DNA of 64,000 bases. Source: Macrolepiota albuminosa. Lineage: Eukaryota; Basidiomycota; Agaricomycetes; Agaricales; Agaricaceae. Every line of letters begins with the position of its first letter. Within the stretch, counting starts at the first letter, position 1. Position numbers and translations under genes: made by a program. Positions 44,389 to 54,378 of the stretch are shown one piece after another. The notes beneath the pieces are model-generated. The model was not told the origin of the DNA. It ran no database searches and saw only the letters and a list, made by a program, of their open reading frames with translations. Location: the NCBI GenBank assembly GCA_027475525.1, contig JAMWFC010000044.1, positions 683,340 to 747,339 on the forward strand. Reading direction: 5' to 3'.

Positions 44389-46609
44389 ATGTCCTTCCGT
44401 ATTCCAACTCCACCCCCCGTTCCCTCTCAAGCTGCTCAAGAAGCCGCGTACGCCTACATCGCCAAGGCTAACCATTTCATTCAGCACATCGAGGGCGTTG
44501 GCGCCGAGGCGTCTCAAAACTTGGTGGTTGGCGTGATGAAGCTGCTAGAGCGATGGTATGAAGTGAGAGTCCTTGGCGTTGGGTGGGATCGCGAGATCGA
44601 GGTGCAGGAGTGGTGCCGCGCATGGTATGTTGACAATCATGGCGCTGAGTGGTTAGCGCCCTTCTCCCGTTTTGTAAGTTGCTTTTGTCGCCTGCCGTGT
44701 CACTTAGCTGATTGCTCCCTAGGCGCCTCCCCCTGTCCCCACCATTGAAGATGAGCTGGAGGATATTCTTTCTGGCGCGTTGCCGATGACCGTAAGCACA
44801 TCGGCAACCGAGTAAGTAGCTTCTGACCTTTCCTTCTCTAGCTATGGACTGAACTATCCCCCCGTAGCAAGCAAGAGGTACTGGAGCCCCTTGCTCGATT
44901 GCAGATCGAGCAAGAGCAGGAGGAGGCTGCCGCTGCCGCTGCTGCGCACACTTTGGCGGTAGTGAGGGCAGAGCTTGCCAAGGAGCGGAAGAAGGAGTCT
45001 GTTGCCGAGGGTTCTAGCAAGGGGTCTCATGCCGGCAGTGTTCAGAGCCCCACACTGCCGGCAGGCACATGGGGTTCGCCTTCAAAGCCTGGCAAGGCTT
45101 TGAAGAAAAAGGTGAGTCTGCTGCTATTGGCGTCTCTTCTTACCGACTTTGACTTTTGCTAGTCTCGCAAGGGGAAGAGCCCTCAATACGAGGTATGCCG
45201 TAGTGACTCTTTGCCGACTTTCTACTGACTCTCTCCCAGCTCCCTAGTCAGACGACGTTTGACGACAAGGAGCTGAGGAGTCTGCTCTTGCTGCGCCGGG
45301 AAGACATAGTGATGGATGAGGGCATTGAGGGAGGAGTGGAGTTGCCCGAGATGAAGAACAAGCGCACAGTTTCCCTGGCGACGCGCCAGGAGTTTAAAGA
45401 TTTGCGTGGAGCGGTAAGTTGCCTTAGCTTTTCATATGGTTCTGGTTCTCAAGTAAGGGTAGTGTGACAAATGCTGGGCCGACAACGACCCTGAGAGTTG
45501 TTGGTTCCCCACTGGCGCTCAACCGTGCTACCAATGCGGCACTCTCAAGCGTGCCTGTACCATTGATGGTGCCAAGAGTCATGAGTGTGGCGGTGCGCCT
45601 GACCTCTTCGTCGAGAAGACTTTTTCCTGGGCAGTTCTGGTGAAGCAGGCGAGGGAGTTTGTCGAGGGGGAACACAAGGAGGTTGCCGCTGGGAGAGCAG
45701 CCAAGATCAGCAAGTCCTCCTTGGCGCTGCCGACACACCAAGGAGATGAATCGGAATCGGTCGGCAAGCGCGGCGCTGGCGAGCGCCAGGAAAAACGCAA
45801 GGCCCCCTCCCCAGGCAAGGGCAAGGGTAAGGCCAAGCGCGTACGCATTGAGTCGCCCTCCCCCTCTCCAAGTGCTGAGGACAGGGAGATGAAAGATTTA
45901 GAGGAGGCCCTTGCCGCCAGCCGCCTCCCCCCCGCTAGCGGTGAGGCTGGTCCTAGCCACCTACTGTCCCCTCTCGCCTTGCCTGAAAACACGCCTGCCG
46001 ACGTTTCGACTGCTGGCGCCCCAGGAGAGGAAGGTGACGTTGTAATGGGAGAGCCCGCTGGCGCGCAAGAGTTAGCCGGGGAGGATCGCCAAGTCGCGAG
46101 GAGGTAGAGGGCGGCAATGAGGATGCTGAGGGGGAAATGGACGAGACTTTGCAGGACGTCCCTGGCGAGTCTCAGGAGTTGCCGACGGTGGAGCCTGCTG
46201 CCCCCTGGGTAAGTGAGGGTAACTTGGCAACGCAGCTCTGGACGAGCTCGAGTGGGCCATCGTCGTGGACCCCCAGCCTCAGCCAAGAGTCACTGGCGAT
46301 TCCTACGAGTGGCTGGGGGAAGACTTGGTTTATCCAGTGGTGGCCCTTTACCCTCCCCAGGTGATAGAGCAGATGGCGGCGTGTGCGGCAAGCATGCGAG
46401 CGGTACTAGGTCATGAGCACGAACGAGCCCGGGAACAAATTATGGCTTCGTGACTCCGGTATTCCAACTTGACCAGGAGTATGGACACCTTGCTGGAGTA
46501 TCAAGCCGACTGCAATGAGGCGCTAGAGTGGCAAGCCCTCAATCACGTTCAAGTTGGCGATCTCTTGCCCTTAGATGACTCCCCGCCACTTTTCGATGAC
46601 GCAGACTGA
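44389..46609 (+). CDS. Antisense intron-containing gene within Gypsy-3, Zn2Cys6-like cluster protein
   Basis: Exons 44389-44673, 44723-44791, 44842-45111, 45163-45192, 45240-45413 and 45463 onward are separated by introns of 49, 50, 51, 47 and 49 nt with GT and AG ends. Every internal exon is a multiple of three, so all introns are phase 0. Residues 1-95 begin MSFRIPTPPPVPSQAAQEAA and look helical. Exon 3 has a Glu/Ala-rich coiled-coil-like stretch. At the start of exon 6, CDKCWADNDPESC continues to give CX2CX8CX8CX2CX6C, close to the fungal Zn2Cys6 binuclear cluster. A basic patch (GKGKGKAKRVRIES) suggests nuclear location. The last exon is damaged: a TAG at 46105-46107 with frame changes, and a TGA at about 46451 where CGA is likely; coding text resumes to a stop at 46607-46609. 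It could be a captured host gene or an element-encoded regulator; I do not recognise the family. Confidence 0.65.
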
Positions 46610-47033
46610 CGGACCTTAGGGTAGATAGGCCATCGTGTATATTTTTCTCTTTTGTTACCGTCGAATTTATTCTTGCTGCCTCGTTTTTGAGTGGAAGGAT
46701 AAGTCCCATAATCTGAGTTAGCGCAGCCGCAGAAAGCAACAAAAATAAAGCAAAGAAAAGGCAGGCGGCAAGTATTCTAAGGTAGGTTTTTAGCAAGAGC
46801 AGTAATATGTGAGGGACTTAGACAAATTTTGAGGAAAAGGGAAACACTCAGTAAATCATCATAGCAAAAAACCCTTGGCGAGAGTTGCGCAAGGCGCTTA
46901 AGCATTGGCGACACGCTAGCGCTGCAGCTTGACTATGTAAAGAATTGTCTGTTGGATATAGTACAGTAAGTATCGGCAAGAAAGATAAGTAAGATAAGTA
47001 ATAGAAAAAGGGAGCTCATCAATATATTCTTTT
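46610..47033. other. Spacer between antisense gene and integrase 3' end
   Basis: This is the 3' region shared by two convergent reading directions, antisense gene on plus and gag-pol on minus. No further coding sequence was seen. Confidence 0.5.
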
Positions 47034-48290
47034 CTAATCATTTTCTTCTTCTTCAACTAAAGTCGGCAAGTCATCATCGTCCAATAATTTGGTTTCTTCA
47101 AGTTCTCTCAGCTTGGCGGTGTCAATATCTAGCGCTTCAAGCGGCAAGTCGATTTGTTCCCTGGCGAGATACGGCAATAGGCAAAAAGCGGCAACAGGTC
47201 GATGCAGTACTGAACCATCTAATTCACAGAGCATGTAAGCGCCTCCACAGTTACGAGAGATAACTACCAAGGGTCCTAGATAGCGTGGGCGCATTTTCTT
47301 GTTGTATGAGGTCTCGATTTTGGAGTTGCGCATAAGCACTAGCGCGCCCCTCGGGAAGTTGTAATTCTTGATAGTAGCGCTATGCTCGGTCTCGAATCGT
47401 AGGGCTGCTTGGCGACGGGCACTAAAGACTACCTCGTGGAGTCGCTCTAAATCTTCCTTCCTTCGCTGGAGATCAATAGCTCGTCTGGCGATCAGATCGG
47501 TAGTCGCCAAGATACTGTTGAGTGCTGGTTGGAGATAAGTTGCTTCTATAATGTCGGCAGGGAGTAACGGATGGGTGCCAGTAGCCGCATAATAGGGGGA
47601 ACAACCCATGCGCTTACGAATAGTAACTCTTTCCAACCAAAATACTGAATAGGTCGCCTCACTCCAATGAGACTCGTCGCCATCAACTGCCTTGAAGAGT
47701 GCTTGCCGAACGTCAAAGTGTGGTCTCTCTACCAGGCCATTGGCGTGCTTGTTGTAGCCAGATACTCGAATGTGATGAATGTTGTATTTCTTGGCGAGAT
47801 ATGTTAGCGCTTTGATGATTGGCGCACCGTTATCCATGACGATTTCTCTTAGCGCTCCCCAACGGCAAATGACGTCCTCAAATAGCCACTTGGCGACCAC
47901 GTCCGTATTTTCTCTCTGAAGCATTCAAAATTCAGGCCAGTGGATTAGCAAGCAACGACCTTGAATGATGTACTTGTAGCGACCAGATTTGGGCATATGC
48001 ATGGTATCGACATAGATTTTGCTGAAGAGGGGAGCTGGCGTTGCAATGGTTGGTGGGATAAGCACTTGGCGTGTTTGTTGAATTTGGCAGAGGTGGCAAG
48101 TCCTAATGTACCAGGCGATGTCGGCACTAGCGTGTGGCCACCAGAATTGTTCTAACAGAGAAGCTCGGGTAGCATACAGACCTCTATGTCCTAGTTCGTC
48201 ATGCATGGTGCGCAGGACTCGTAAGCGACTTTCTGGCTTGATAATCAGCTTGTGAGCACCATCTTGATTTCGTCGCCAAAGTTGGTTGTC
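47034..48290 (-). pseudogene. Gypsy-3 integrase (one opal stop)
   Basis: Frame 48206-47925 holds the zinc-binding module (HDELGHRGLYATRASLLEQF, then CHLCQ) and the first catalytic Asp in KIYVDTMHMPKSGRY. A TGA separates it from frame 47924-47034, which continues directly: second Asp in REIVMDNGAP and the Glu in NGLVERPHF, with 34 residues between them. All three catalytic residues are intact. A GPY/F-like segment follows (RPRYLGPLVVISRNCGGAYM), then HRPVAAFCLLPYLAR and an acidic end. No chromodomain is present, unlike Gypsy-1 and Gypsy-2. The stop reads TTT TGA ATG; a CGA-to-TGA change is the simplest explanation. Confidence 0.87.
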
Positions 48291-48332
48291 AGTAAAGAAG
48301 AAACGGGTAGCGTATCAGATAAAGGTCACGAA

Positions 48333-48487
48333 CTGTTCGTTGGTAAGGCCTGCTGGTTGCTTGAGGTCTTGTATCCATTGTTCAACTATTAACAGACGAC
48401 TGTCTTCTGCTGTTCGTTGGTAAGGCCTGCTGGTTGCTTGAGGTCTTGTATCCATTGTTCAACTATTAACAGACGACTGTCTTCTGC
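48333..48487. repeat. 77-bp tandem duplication (10 of 10)
   Basis: The period is exactly 77 bp, with one extra matching base. It repeats the peptide region QDLKQPAGLTNEQ between RNase H and integrase and shifts the frame, ending the long polymerase frame at 48389. Confidence 0.95.
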
Positions 48488-50860
48488 CTTTGCCTTGGCG
48501 GATCGGGGAACGGCATCGTAGGTCAAGTTTCTGCTGTCTTCTCTTAGCGGATGGGGTTCTTGTACGACCTTTACTGGAGGCAAGTCTCGTCCAAGGATGC
48601 TTGCCGTGTAGAATGTGAGGGGTGTGCTAAAGATCTCAGGACGGTAAGAGACAATGGGATGTAAAAGGATACTGGTAGGCTGTTGCCGTCGTAGTAGGGG
48701 GATTGGCTGTTGTATAAGGTGCACGAAACCATGTAATCTGTCGATCCAGTTCTCGAAATCGCTATCAGCCTGTGGATCCACTGCCGGGTCGCCAGGTTGC
48801 CGCAGTCGCCTAGAGAGTCCATCTGGTCCGTGGAAAGAGCTCTTGACGTGTACCAACTCAAAGTGAAACATGAGGATGGCAACTACCCACCGGTTCATGC
48901 TAGCGGATGGCTGGATATCGGGATTCTGCAGCATGCCTTTGATGTACCTAGCGTTGACTTCAACAATCAGGTTCCGCACGCCAATCAAATACATCTTTAG
49001 CGACCGGAAGGCTTTGAAGAGTCCATAGAGTTCTAGCTTAGGCTGACTGTAGCGAGACTCTCTGTCGTTTAGCGTGATAGACCCAAAGCGGTTGTAGCGT
49101 CGCTGTTTCCGATTGTCGCTAAGACACTGACACAAGAAGTAGCCAACGGCAATGTACGAGGTATCCACTGCCAAGATAACTGGGTCTGCAGAGCTATAGT
49201 CGATAGGAACTAGGGGTTTGGCGTCTTGTAGGGCTTTTACTAAGTCTTGTTGTGCAGTGACCTGGTCTGGCCCAAATTCAAAGGGCTCGTTGGCGCGGGT
49301 GAGTCGGTTAAGGGCATGTGCACGATGGGCAAAATTCTTGACGAATATTCTAAGAACGCCAACGGTACCAAGAAAGGCGCAAACTTCAGATAAGTCGTGG
49401 CAAGGACCCCATCGCTCCAAGAGGGCTAAGCAAGACTCGTCAGGAACACGTCCATCGGAAGTGCAGATGTGACCAAGTATTTTGAACCTTGGCGCACAAA
49501 GAAGGAGCTTATGGCCGCTAAAGGTACCACCGCTATACTTCATACATTGGAGAACTCGATTGAGCAGCTGGAAAAACTCCCATAGCGCTAAGCGAATGTT
49601 GGAGTTGTCGGGATGGGTCACCGGTAAGCCATTTACGAGTCGCCAGTCTTTGGGGCCTTTGACGCCAACGTCATCAATGAAGCTTAGGACATTATGCGGT
49701 ATCTCGGGCTGGAGGATGAAAGTGATGTTGTCATGGAATATGGGGACTGAGTTTGTCCAGCCCATCGGTAAAGTGACTAGACGCAAGGCGCCAAACGGAG
49801 TTTGAAAAGTAGTAAGGTCTCGGGAGGACGGGTGTATCAGGCGTTCGTCGTAGCCAACGTAGAGGTCAAGGGTGGCGCCACAAATACGCCCAGCAAAGGA
49901 CTCGGCAACGTGGTCAGGAAAAGGCGGCATGCCAGAGTGTCGTATAGTAACTCTATTCAGCGGCTCGAGACTATGAACTATGTGTAGATTGCCGTTTTTT
50001 TTGAGGACGCAAAACCACCGGGAGCGGTAAGAGCTATTGGAGGGTTTGTAGACGCCAGCCTTGATCTTGGTCCTAATGATTTGGCAGACCTCAGCTTTGA
50101 TTCCAGGTGGTAACGGTCGATTGTGCTCAGTCCATGGCATGTGAGGGATGGTCAGGATGACGACAGGTGGGAAGAAGTCTGTACAAAGGCTACCGCGTTC
50201 TGAGTCCTCCCAGGCGAAGGCTTTATCTTGCTTAGCAACGAGATCGGTAAGGACGTTCAACTTATCTTTGGTCAAAAATCCTGTGTCATGCTCCTTTGCG
50301 AATTGTTGTTGGCGCTCTTCGGTAAAACGTCCCGTGGGCTGAAAGGGTGGCGGATTCGGTGATAAGGTTGGCATGTCGGCAAGAGGGTCGCCAATGATCT
50401 GGCGCTTGATTCTAAACGTCTCGGGAGAGTGCGTAGCGACGGGTTTTGTTTTAAGCGCAACTGGCTTATATTTCTTTTTGACTTGAACCCCTTTCCTTTT
50501 GGGAGCGTTAGCTTGGTTATATATAGAGGTGGAAAGGGGAATTGTAGCCTGTGGAGCGGCAAGTCCAAGAACGGCAGGAGATGAGGCTCTGGGAAGGGTA
50601 GTGAGATAAGTATCGGCAGACGCAATGTTTTGAAAGGCTTCGGAAGCGGTAAGGTACAAGTAAGCTAGAGCAGAGTCGGTAATGTTTTGGTTTTTCTGGG
50701 AAGGCTCAGTGTCGGTAGCGGATAGAGTAGTTAAAATGTCTTCGTCAAGAAAAGCAGTAGTCATAACACTTACAAGACCAGTAGAATGGTCATATTCCAG
50801 CGTTAGCGCCACATCTCCGTGATCGTCGCCAATCACCTCCTCGATGGTCTGTGAAAACAC
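48389..50860 (-). CDS. Gypsy-3 reverse transcriptase / RNase H
   Basis: A frame of 823 codons begins with a linker (FSQTIEEVIGDDHGDVALTL). The reverse transcriptase starts near residue 220: SSYRSRWFCVLKKNGNLHIV, LDLYVGYDERLIHPSSRDLT, FGALRLVTLPMGWTNSVPIF and the catalytic motif LSFIDDVGVKG with both Asp residues intact. The connection domain (EVCAFLGTVGVLRIFVKNFA) and RNase H (LAVDTSYIAVGYFLCQCLSD, KLELYGLFKAFRSL) follow. One RNase H motif reads VEVNARYIKGM, where relatives usually have Asp before the Ala, so RNase H may be impaired. GPDGLSRRLRQ closes the domain. The frame stops at 48389 because of the 77-bp duplication; on either side the text continues towards integrase. Confidence 0.88.
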   Translation of the reverse strand: MFSQTIEEVIGDDHGDVALTLEYDHSTGLVSVMTTAFLDEDILTTLSATDTEPSQKNQNITDSALAYLYLTASEAFQNIASADTYLTTLPRASSPAVLGLAAPQATIPLSTSIYNQANAPKRKGVQVKKKYKPVALKTKPVATHSPETFRIKRQIIGDPLADMPTLSPNPPPFQPTGRFTEERQQQFAKEHDTGFLTKDKLNVLTDLVAKQDKAFAWEDSERGSLCTDFFPPVVILTIPHMPWTEHNRPLPPGIKAEVCQIIRTKIKAGVYKPSNSSYRSRWFCVLKKNGNLHIVHSLEPLNRVTIRHSGMPPFPDHVAESFAGRICGATLDLYVGYDERLIHPSSRDLTTFQTPFGALRLVTLPMGWTNSVPIFHDNITFILQPEIPHNVLSFIDDVGVKGPKDWRLVNGLPVTHPDNSNIRLALWEFFQLLNRVLQCMKYSGGTFSGHKLLLCAPRFKILGHICTSDGRVPDESCLALLERWGPCHDLSEVCAFLGTVGVLRIFVKNFAHRAHALNRLTRANEPFEFGPDQVTAQQDLVKALQDAKPLVPIDYSSADPVILAVDTSYIAVGYFLCQCLSDNRKQRRYNRFGSITLNDRESRYSQPKLELYGLFKAFRSLKMYLIGVRNLIVEVNARYIKGMLQNPDIQPSASMNRWVVAILMFHFELVHVKSSFHGPDGLSRRLRQPGDPAVDPQADSDFENWIDRLHGFVHLIQQPIPLLRRQQPTSILLHPIVSYRPEIFSTPLTFYTASILGRDLPPVKVVQEPHPLREDSRNLTYDAVPRSAKAKAEDSRLLIVEQWIQDLKQPAGLTNEQQKTVVC

Positions 50861-51534
50861 CGGTGGGGAGGCTCGTTGGCATGTTGGTCGGTAAACTCCG
50901 GGGGCTTAGCGCGGGCGCCTTTTTGCTGTCCCCTAGGGAACGTTGGCACCGTTCGTCGGATTCCGGAATTTGGGTCGCTAATGGTTAGAGTTGTTTTGTT
51001 GTCGGTAACTGTCTTGACGACTGATCGCACCAAGACGTTGAAGGGTCTGCCAAGTAGTAGGTCGTATGCCAGGGAGCGTAAAATGTGTATCTGAAGATAA
51101 AACGTAATGTCGCCAAGGGTGCACGGCACATTCTTGGCGAGGCCTAGAGATCTGTCCACCGTACCGTTAGCGCTCTGCATGTTTAGTATAACGGTAGGGT
51201 CATAAATTAGGCCCAGATTGTTAGCGACTTCTGCTGTCATGGAAATGATTTGAGACCCGCTATTCACAATTGCCTCTACCTTGTGCTTGTTGTCTACGGT
51301 TAGCATGACTGAGCAAATAGCATGCGATTTTTGAGCAATGGTAAGGATTGCGGGGTCTTCTCCATGGTCTACTGACCTAAGATAGGTCTCCACTGGGTCC
51401 ACAGAGGTGGCGTTAGCGATTGTGTTGGCAGGAGAGTCTTCAGCGTCCAGAGAGTCGACGGTAACCGAAAAACCAGGAAGTGCATCGTCGAGGAGTAACT
51501 GCCATCTTGACTTGGTTGCGGACGTTGGGAGCAA
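50833..51534 (-). CDS. Gypsy-3 retropepsin-like protease domain, active-site Asp changed
   Basis: The 233-codon frame overlaps the end of gag (51440) and the start of the polymerase frame (50860) in different registers, so either ribosomal frameshifting or decay separates them. The protease core reads VEAIVNSGSQIISM, where the family has Asp-Ser-Gly; here Asn replaces the catalytic Asp. It is followed by LNMQSANGTVDRSLGLAKNV and AYDLLLGRPFNVLVRSVVKT, typical of agaricomycete gypsy proteases that follow a DUF4100-like segment. With Asn in the active site, cleavage activity is not expected. Confidence 0.8.
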   Translation of the reverse strand: MLPTSATKSRWQLLLDDALPGFSVTVDSLDAEDSPANTIANATSVDPVETYLRSVDHGEDPAILTIAQKSHAICSVMLTVDNKHKVEAIVNSGSQIISMTAEVANNLGLIYDPTVILNMQSANGTVDRSLGLAKNVPCTLGDITFYLQIHILRSLAYDLLLGRPFNVLVRSVVKTVTDNKTTLTISDPNSGIRRTVPTFPRGQQKGARAKPPEFTDQHANEPPHRCFHRPSRR

Positions 51535-53209
51535 TACTACAAAGTTCTTCTACTGACAAGGTGACGGCGGTTTTCATGATGCGGCTGAAGACGTGGTTTG
51601 ATTTTTCGATGTCAAAAATTGGCGTGGTAGGTCGGTAGCCACCCTCAGGATGTTTCTTGGGAGCGGCAAAATTTTGTTGTGCGGGAGCGTGATAACGGTC
51701 GGGAATCCCTGAGTAGGGATGTAAAGGTGGCAAGGGCGGTTCAGGAGCGGCAGCGGTCGACGATGGTTTGGGAGTGGTAGCTGGCAGTGCGGCAGGAGCG
51801 GGAGGCATTGGCTTGTATCCTTTAAGAGGTTGTTTAGGCTGCTTAACTTCAACCCCATCAAAGACCTGATTCTTGAGCGAATCTAGCTCCTGTTGGAGCT
51901 TGGCGATACATTCTTCTCGCGAGAAAGTAGGATGGTCGCCAACGCTGTCGAAGTGTAAGACCTCGTGAACCATTTGCTGTTGGGTTGCCTGTTCAGGGTC
52001 GGGGTTGGCGTTGCCAGAAAGCGTGCCGGTAACGATTTGTCCTGGGTTGCGCCTATGCCATTCATCAACTCGCTCCTGGAAAGACTTCTTGTCCAGGTAG
52101 TTGGGGATGGTGGCGCCAGTGGTGAGAACTATCTTGCCGTTGATAGCCCTTCGAATTCTTCCTTGCCGAATATAATTTTCGAGGGTCACGCAGCGTCCTC
52201 TAGTCATAGTATGTCCAATTTCCCCACAGAAGTGGCAAGGGCCATTAGTGGGTACATTAGCGAGTTGGTTAGCAAGGTTGGTGGTAATCATAGTTTCGAT
52301 ACAAGTCATGGCGGAAGCAACAACAGCGGTAACGGCAGCATTGAGATCCTCCTTCTTAACGAAGTCGGCAGCAGGAGGCGGGATGGGAATGATACCGTTA
52401 GTTTGCTCAGGTGGTGGGCTCGTCCTAGCGCGTTGCAGCCCAACGCCAGTGTCCGTCCCCTTGAGAACCCATTTACCGGCTTCAAAGACGTCAGCAACAT
52501 TATAGGGCTTGTCAGGGTGATGGGTCTGATGAACAATTTCTAGGCGACGAGCAATACGAGTCCACAGTGAAGTCGGGATGCCTTGCTGGAATAGGCAACA
52601 TTCCTCGTTAATATAGAGCTTGCTGTTCTGCAGAAGCCACCTAGCGATTTTCTGGAACTCGCGGTAATATGTAGAGAACACGCCAAGCGAAGATGTGCCA
52701 TTGTTGAAAGATTCCTGAACTAGATTCTGCAACTCGTTTACCGTGTATCGGGTAGCCTCCTCTGCGCCAGGGTACAACTGGATTACTGCCGTCTTCCAGC
52801 CCTCATACGACGTGCCTTGGGCTGGAACGGGTGGGGCGGCAGGAACAAAGGCGGCAAACTCAGCGAGGCCTGTCCACATCTCTGCCGTGTCATACGATAC
52901 ATATCTTGCCGTGTACTCCTTCATCTGTGTGTGGTCGGTAATGCCACAATCCCTGAATAAATACTCCAATTCCTTGAAATACTGGGAGAGCTCTCGTGGC
53001 TTGGACTCGTCCCATTTTGGTGCTGAGAAGTGATTGCGTGGCGGCATGCGCTGAACTTGTTGTTCCATAGCGACTGTGTTGGCGAGTTCGGTTAGCGGTT
53101 GTGGGGAAGGAGTTCTAGGTATTGGCGACAGAGTAAGCGAAATGACGAGTTGAGAAAGAGGTGTTAACGGAGTAATGGGTGTGACTGGTTGTGGTACGGC
53201 AAGGGGCAA
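51440..53209 (-). CDS. Gypsy-3 Gag
   Basis: A complete 589-codon frame. Residues 1-50 are Pro/Thr/Ser-rich. The capsid follows (KPRELSQYFKELEYLFRDCG, YTARYVSYDTAEMWTGLAEF, QLYPGAEEATRYTVNELQNL). Near residue 330 lies the knuckle CHFCGEIGHTMTRGRC, CX2CX4HX5C. The long C-terminal region has a Pro/Ala-rich stretch and then VFSRIMKTAVTLSVEELCSI with APNVRNQVK, a conserved segment found just before protease in this gypsy lineage. The first ATG of the frame is at 53209, about 240 nt inside the 5' LTR, a normal leader length. Confidence 0.88.
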   Translation of the reverse strand: MPLAVPQPVTPITPLTPLSQLVISLTLSPIPRTPSPQPLTELANTVAMEQQVQRMPPRNHFSAPKWDESKPRELSQYFKELEYLFRDCGITDHTQMKEYTARYVSYDTAEMWTGLAEFAAFVPAAPPVPAQGTSYEGWKTAVIQLYPGAEEATRYTVNELQNLVQESFNNGTSSLGVFSTYYREFQKIARWLLQNSKLYINEECCLFQQGIPTSLWTRIARRLEIVHQTHHPDKPYNVADVFEAGKWVLKGTDTGVGLQRARTSPPPEQTNGIIPIPPPAADFVKKEDLNAAVTAVVASAMTCIETMITTNLANQLANVPTNGPCHFCGEIGHTMTRGRCVTLENYIRQGRIRRAINGKIVLTTGATIPNYLDKKSFQERVDEWHRRNPGQIVTGTLSGNANPDPEQATQQQMVHEVLHFDSVGDHPTFSREECIAKLQQELDSLKNQVFDGVEVKQPKQPLKGYKPMPPAPAALPATTPKPSSTAAAPEPPLPPLHPYSGIPDRYHAPAQQNFAAPKKHPEGGYRPTTPIFDIEKSNHVFSRIMKTAVTLSVEELCSIAPNVRNQVKMAVTPRRCTSWFFGYRRLSGR

Positions 53210-53451
53210 CGCTAAGAGGTCGTTGGCGCTAAAGTCAAGAGAACGTGGGAAGAGATCAGGAAATTCGTCTACAGTGGCATTCTGTAGTTCCTGTGCAAGA
53301 GAGAGACCCGGTAAGGCACCAGGTGGTTGTGGAGTTGATGGGTGGGAAGGAGCTATGCCTTCTGCCGACTGCTCTAGCAGGCGGCGCCTACGCTGGAGAC
53401 GGGTTTCTGGCGGAATTCTGCCCTAGAGATCCCTCACGGTGGGCTCCAATT

Positions 53452-54378
53452 TGATGACACCCAGAGTTTGGTCAGTAACAAATATAACAATAGTGTTACC
53501 GTACCAAAAGCTTGCGTTGGGCGCGCTATAAGTGATGTGGGGAGTCCCGGGCAGGTCCCAGAGAACGCGCCGGTGAAAATGGGGAAAAGTCGGTAAGGGA
53601 GTCGGCAAGTGTAAAGCGCTAAGGTAAAGCGCTTATGAAAGAAGCGGTAAGTGCACACGGCAATGTCAACGGCAAGAACACAGTAAGCTTAGCAAAGTCT
53701 AAGCGTCGTAAATGCCTGCCATAGCTGCAAGGCGCGAGTGTGTCGAAGGCTAGCGAGAGTCTGCAACTGCCGATGAGTTCGACGTTGCCAACCATAAATG
53801 AAATCTGGTGCGTAAGGGAGACTGAAGAAAGGGGAGTAGTGAACTCTAGTCTATTGTTCTCTGTACAAGTCGGTAAGTACTTTTATACTACAATGAGTTC
53901 ACCGTCGCCAGTGGCCAATGACGCCAGAGTGCGGTAAACTAGAAAATTTCATAGGGGTAGCTCCAACGGTTTCAGATCCCTACCGTCCATTCAAGAGCCT
54001 TAGCGACGCCAGGCGACAGATCGCGAAGCTAAACCATCACTCCATCACCCTTCTGTCCGTCAGAGCACCTAAGCGATGTCAGGCGCCAAATCGAGACGCT
54101 AAGCGGTGTCAGACGCCAAGGTCAAACGCCAAGCTGTCTGTCAGTTTTTGATAGATCATCAAGCTTCTCGCTAAGCGCTGTCGTCAGTGACTGATGCCAT
54201 CTGTCAGTTGTCATTCTGTCTGCCATCGGTGCTATCACTGATCGGATCTGCTTCTTGCCGTGCGTGGCTGTTAAATATTGCCAAAATTGGTTAATTAGCA
54301 TGCGCTAAGGTATTCTGAGCCTGTGCTGTGTTGCCGTAGCCTGCCGTTGATGCGCTGATCCTGTACGGGGTCCTATCA
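53452..54378 (-). repeat. Gypsy-3 5' LTR, 927 bp
   Basis: It is the partner of 43293-44219. On the plus strand it begins TGATGACACCC and ends GGGGTCCTATCA. Confidence 0.95.

Larger units (their letters stand above)
43293..54378 (-). mobile_element. Gypsy-3: 11.1-kb Ty3/gypsy element with an antisense spliced gene
   Basis: LTRs of 927 bp lie at 43293-44219 and 53452-54378. The short target duplication CCAG flanks the element (43289-43292 and 54379-54382). On the minus strand a putative primer-binding site (53430-53448, beginning TGGAGCCCACCG) lies 3 nt inside the 5' LTR, and a purine tract AGTTGGGGAGAGA precedes the 3' LTR. Gag, protease, reverse transcriptase/RNase H and integrase run 53209 to 47034. 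Between integrase and 3' LTR, on the opposite strand, is an intron-containing gene (44389-46609). CG dinucleotides are abundant, so this is the youngest large element here, yet it has point nonsense and frame breaks. It sits in a solo LTR. Confidence 0.93.

Noticed and set aside
46104..46154. A sixth intron of 51 nt in the antisense gene, bypassing the TAG at 46105
   Set aside because: The frame after such splicing is short and not protein-like, whereas the acidic text continues in another frame; a frameshift is more likely.
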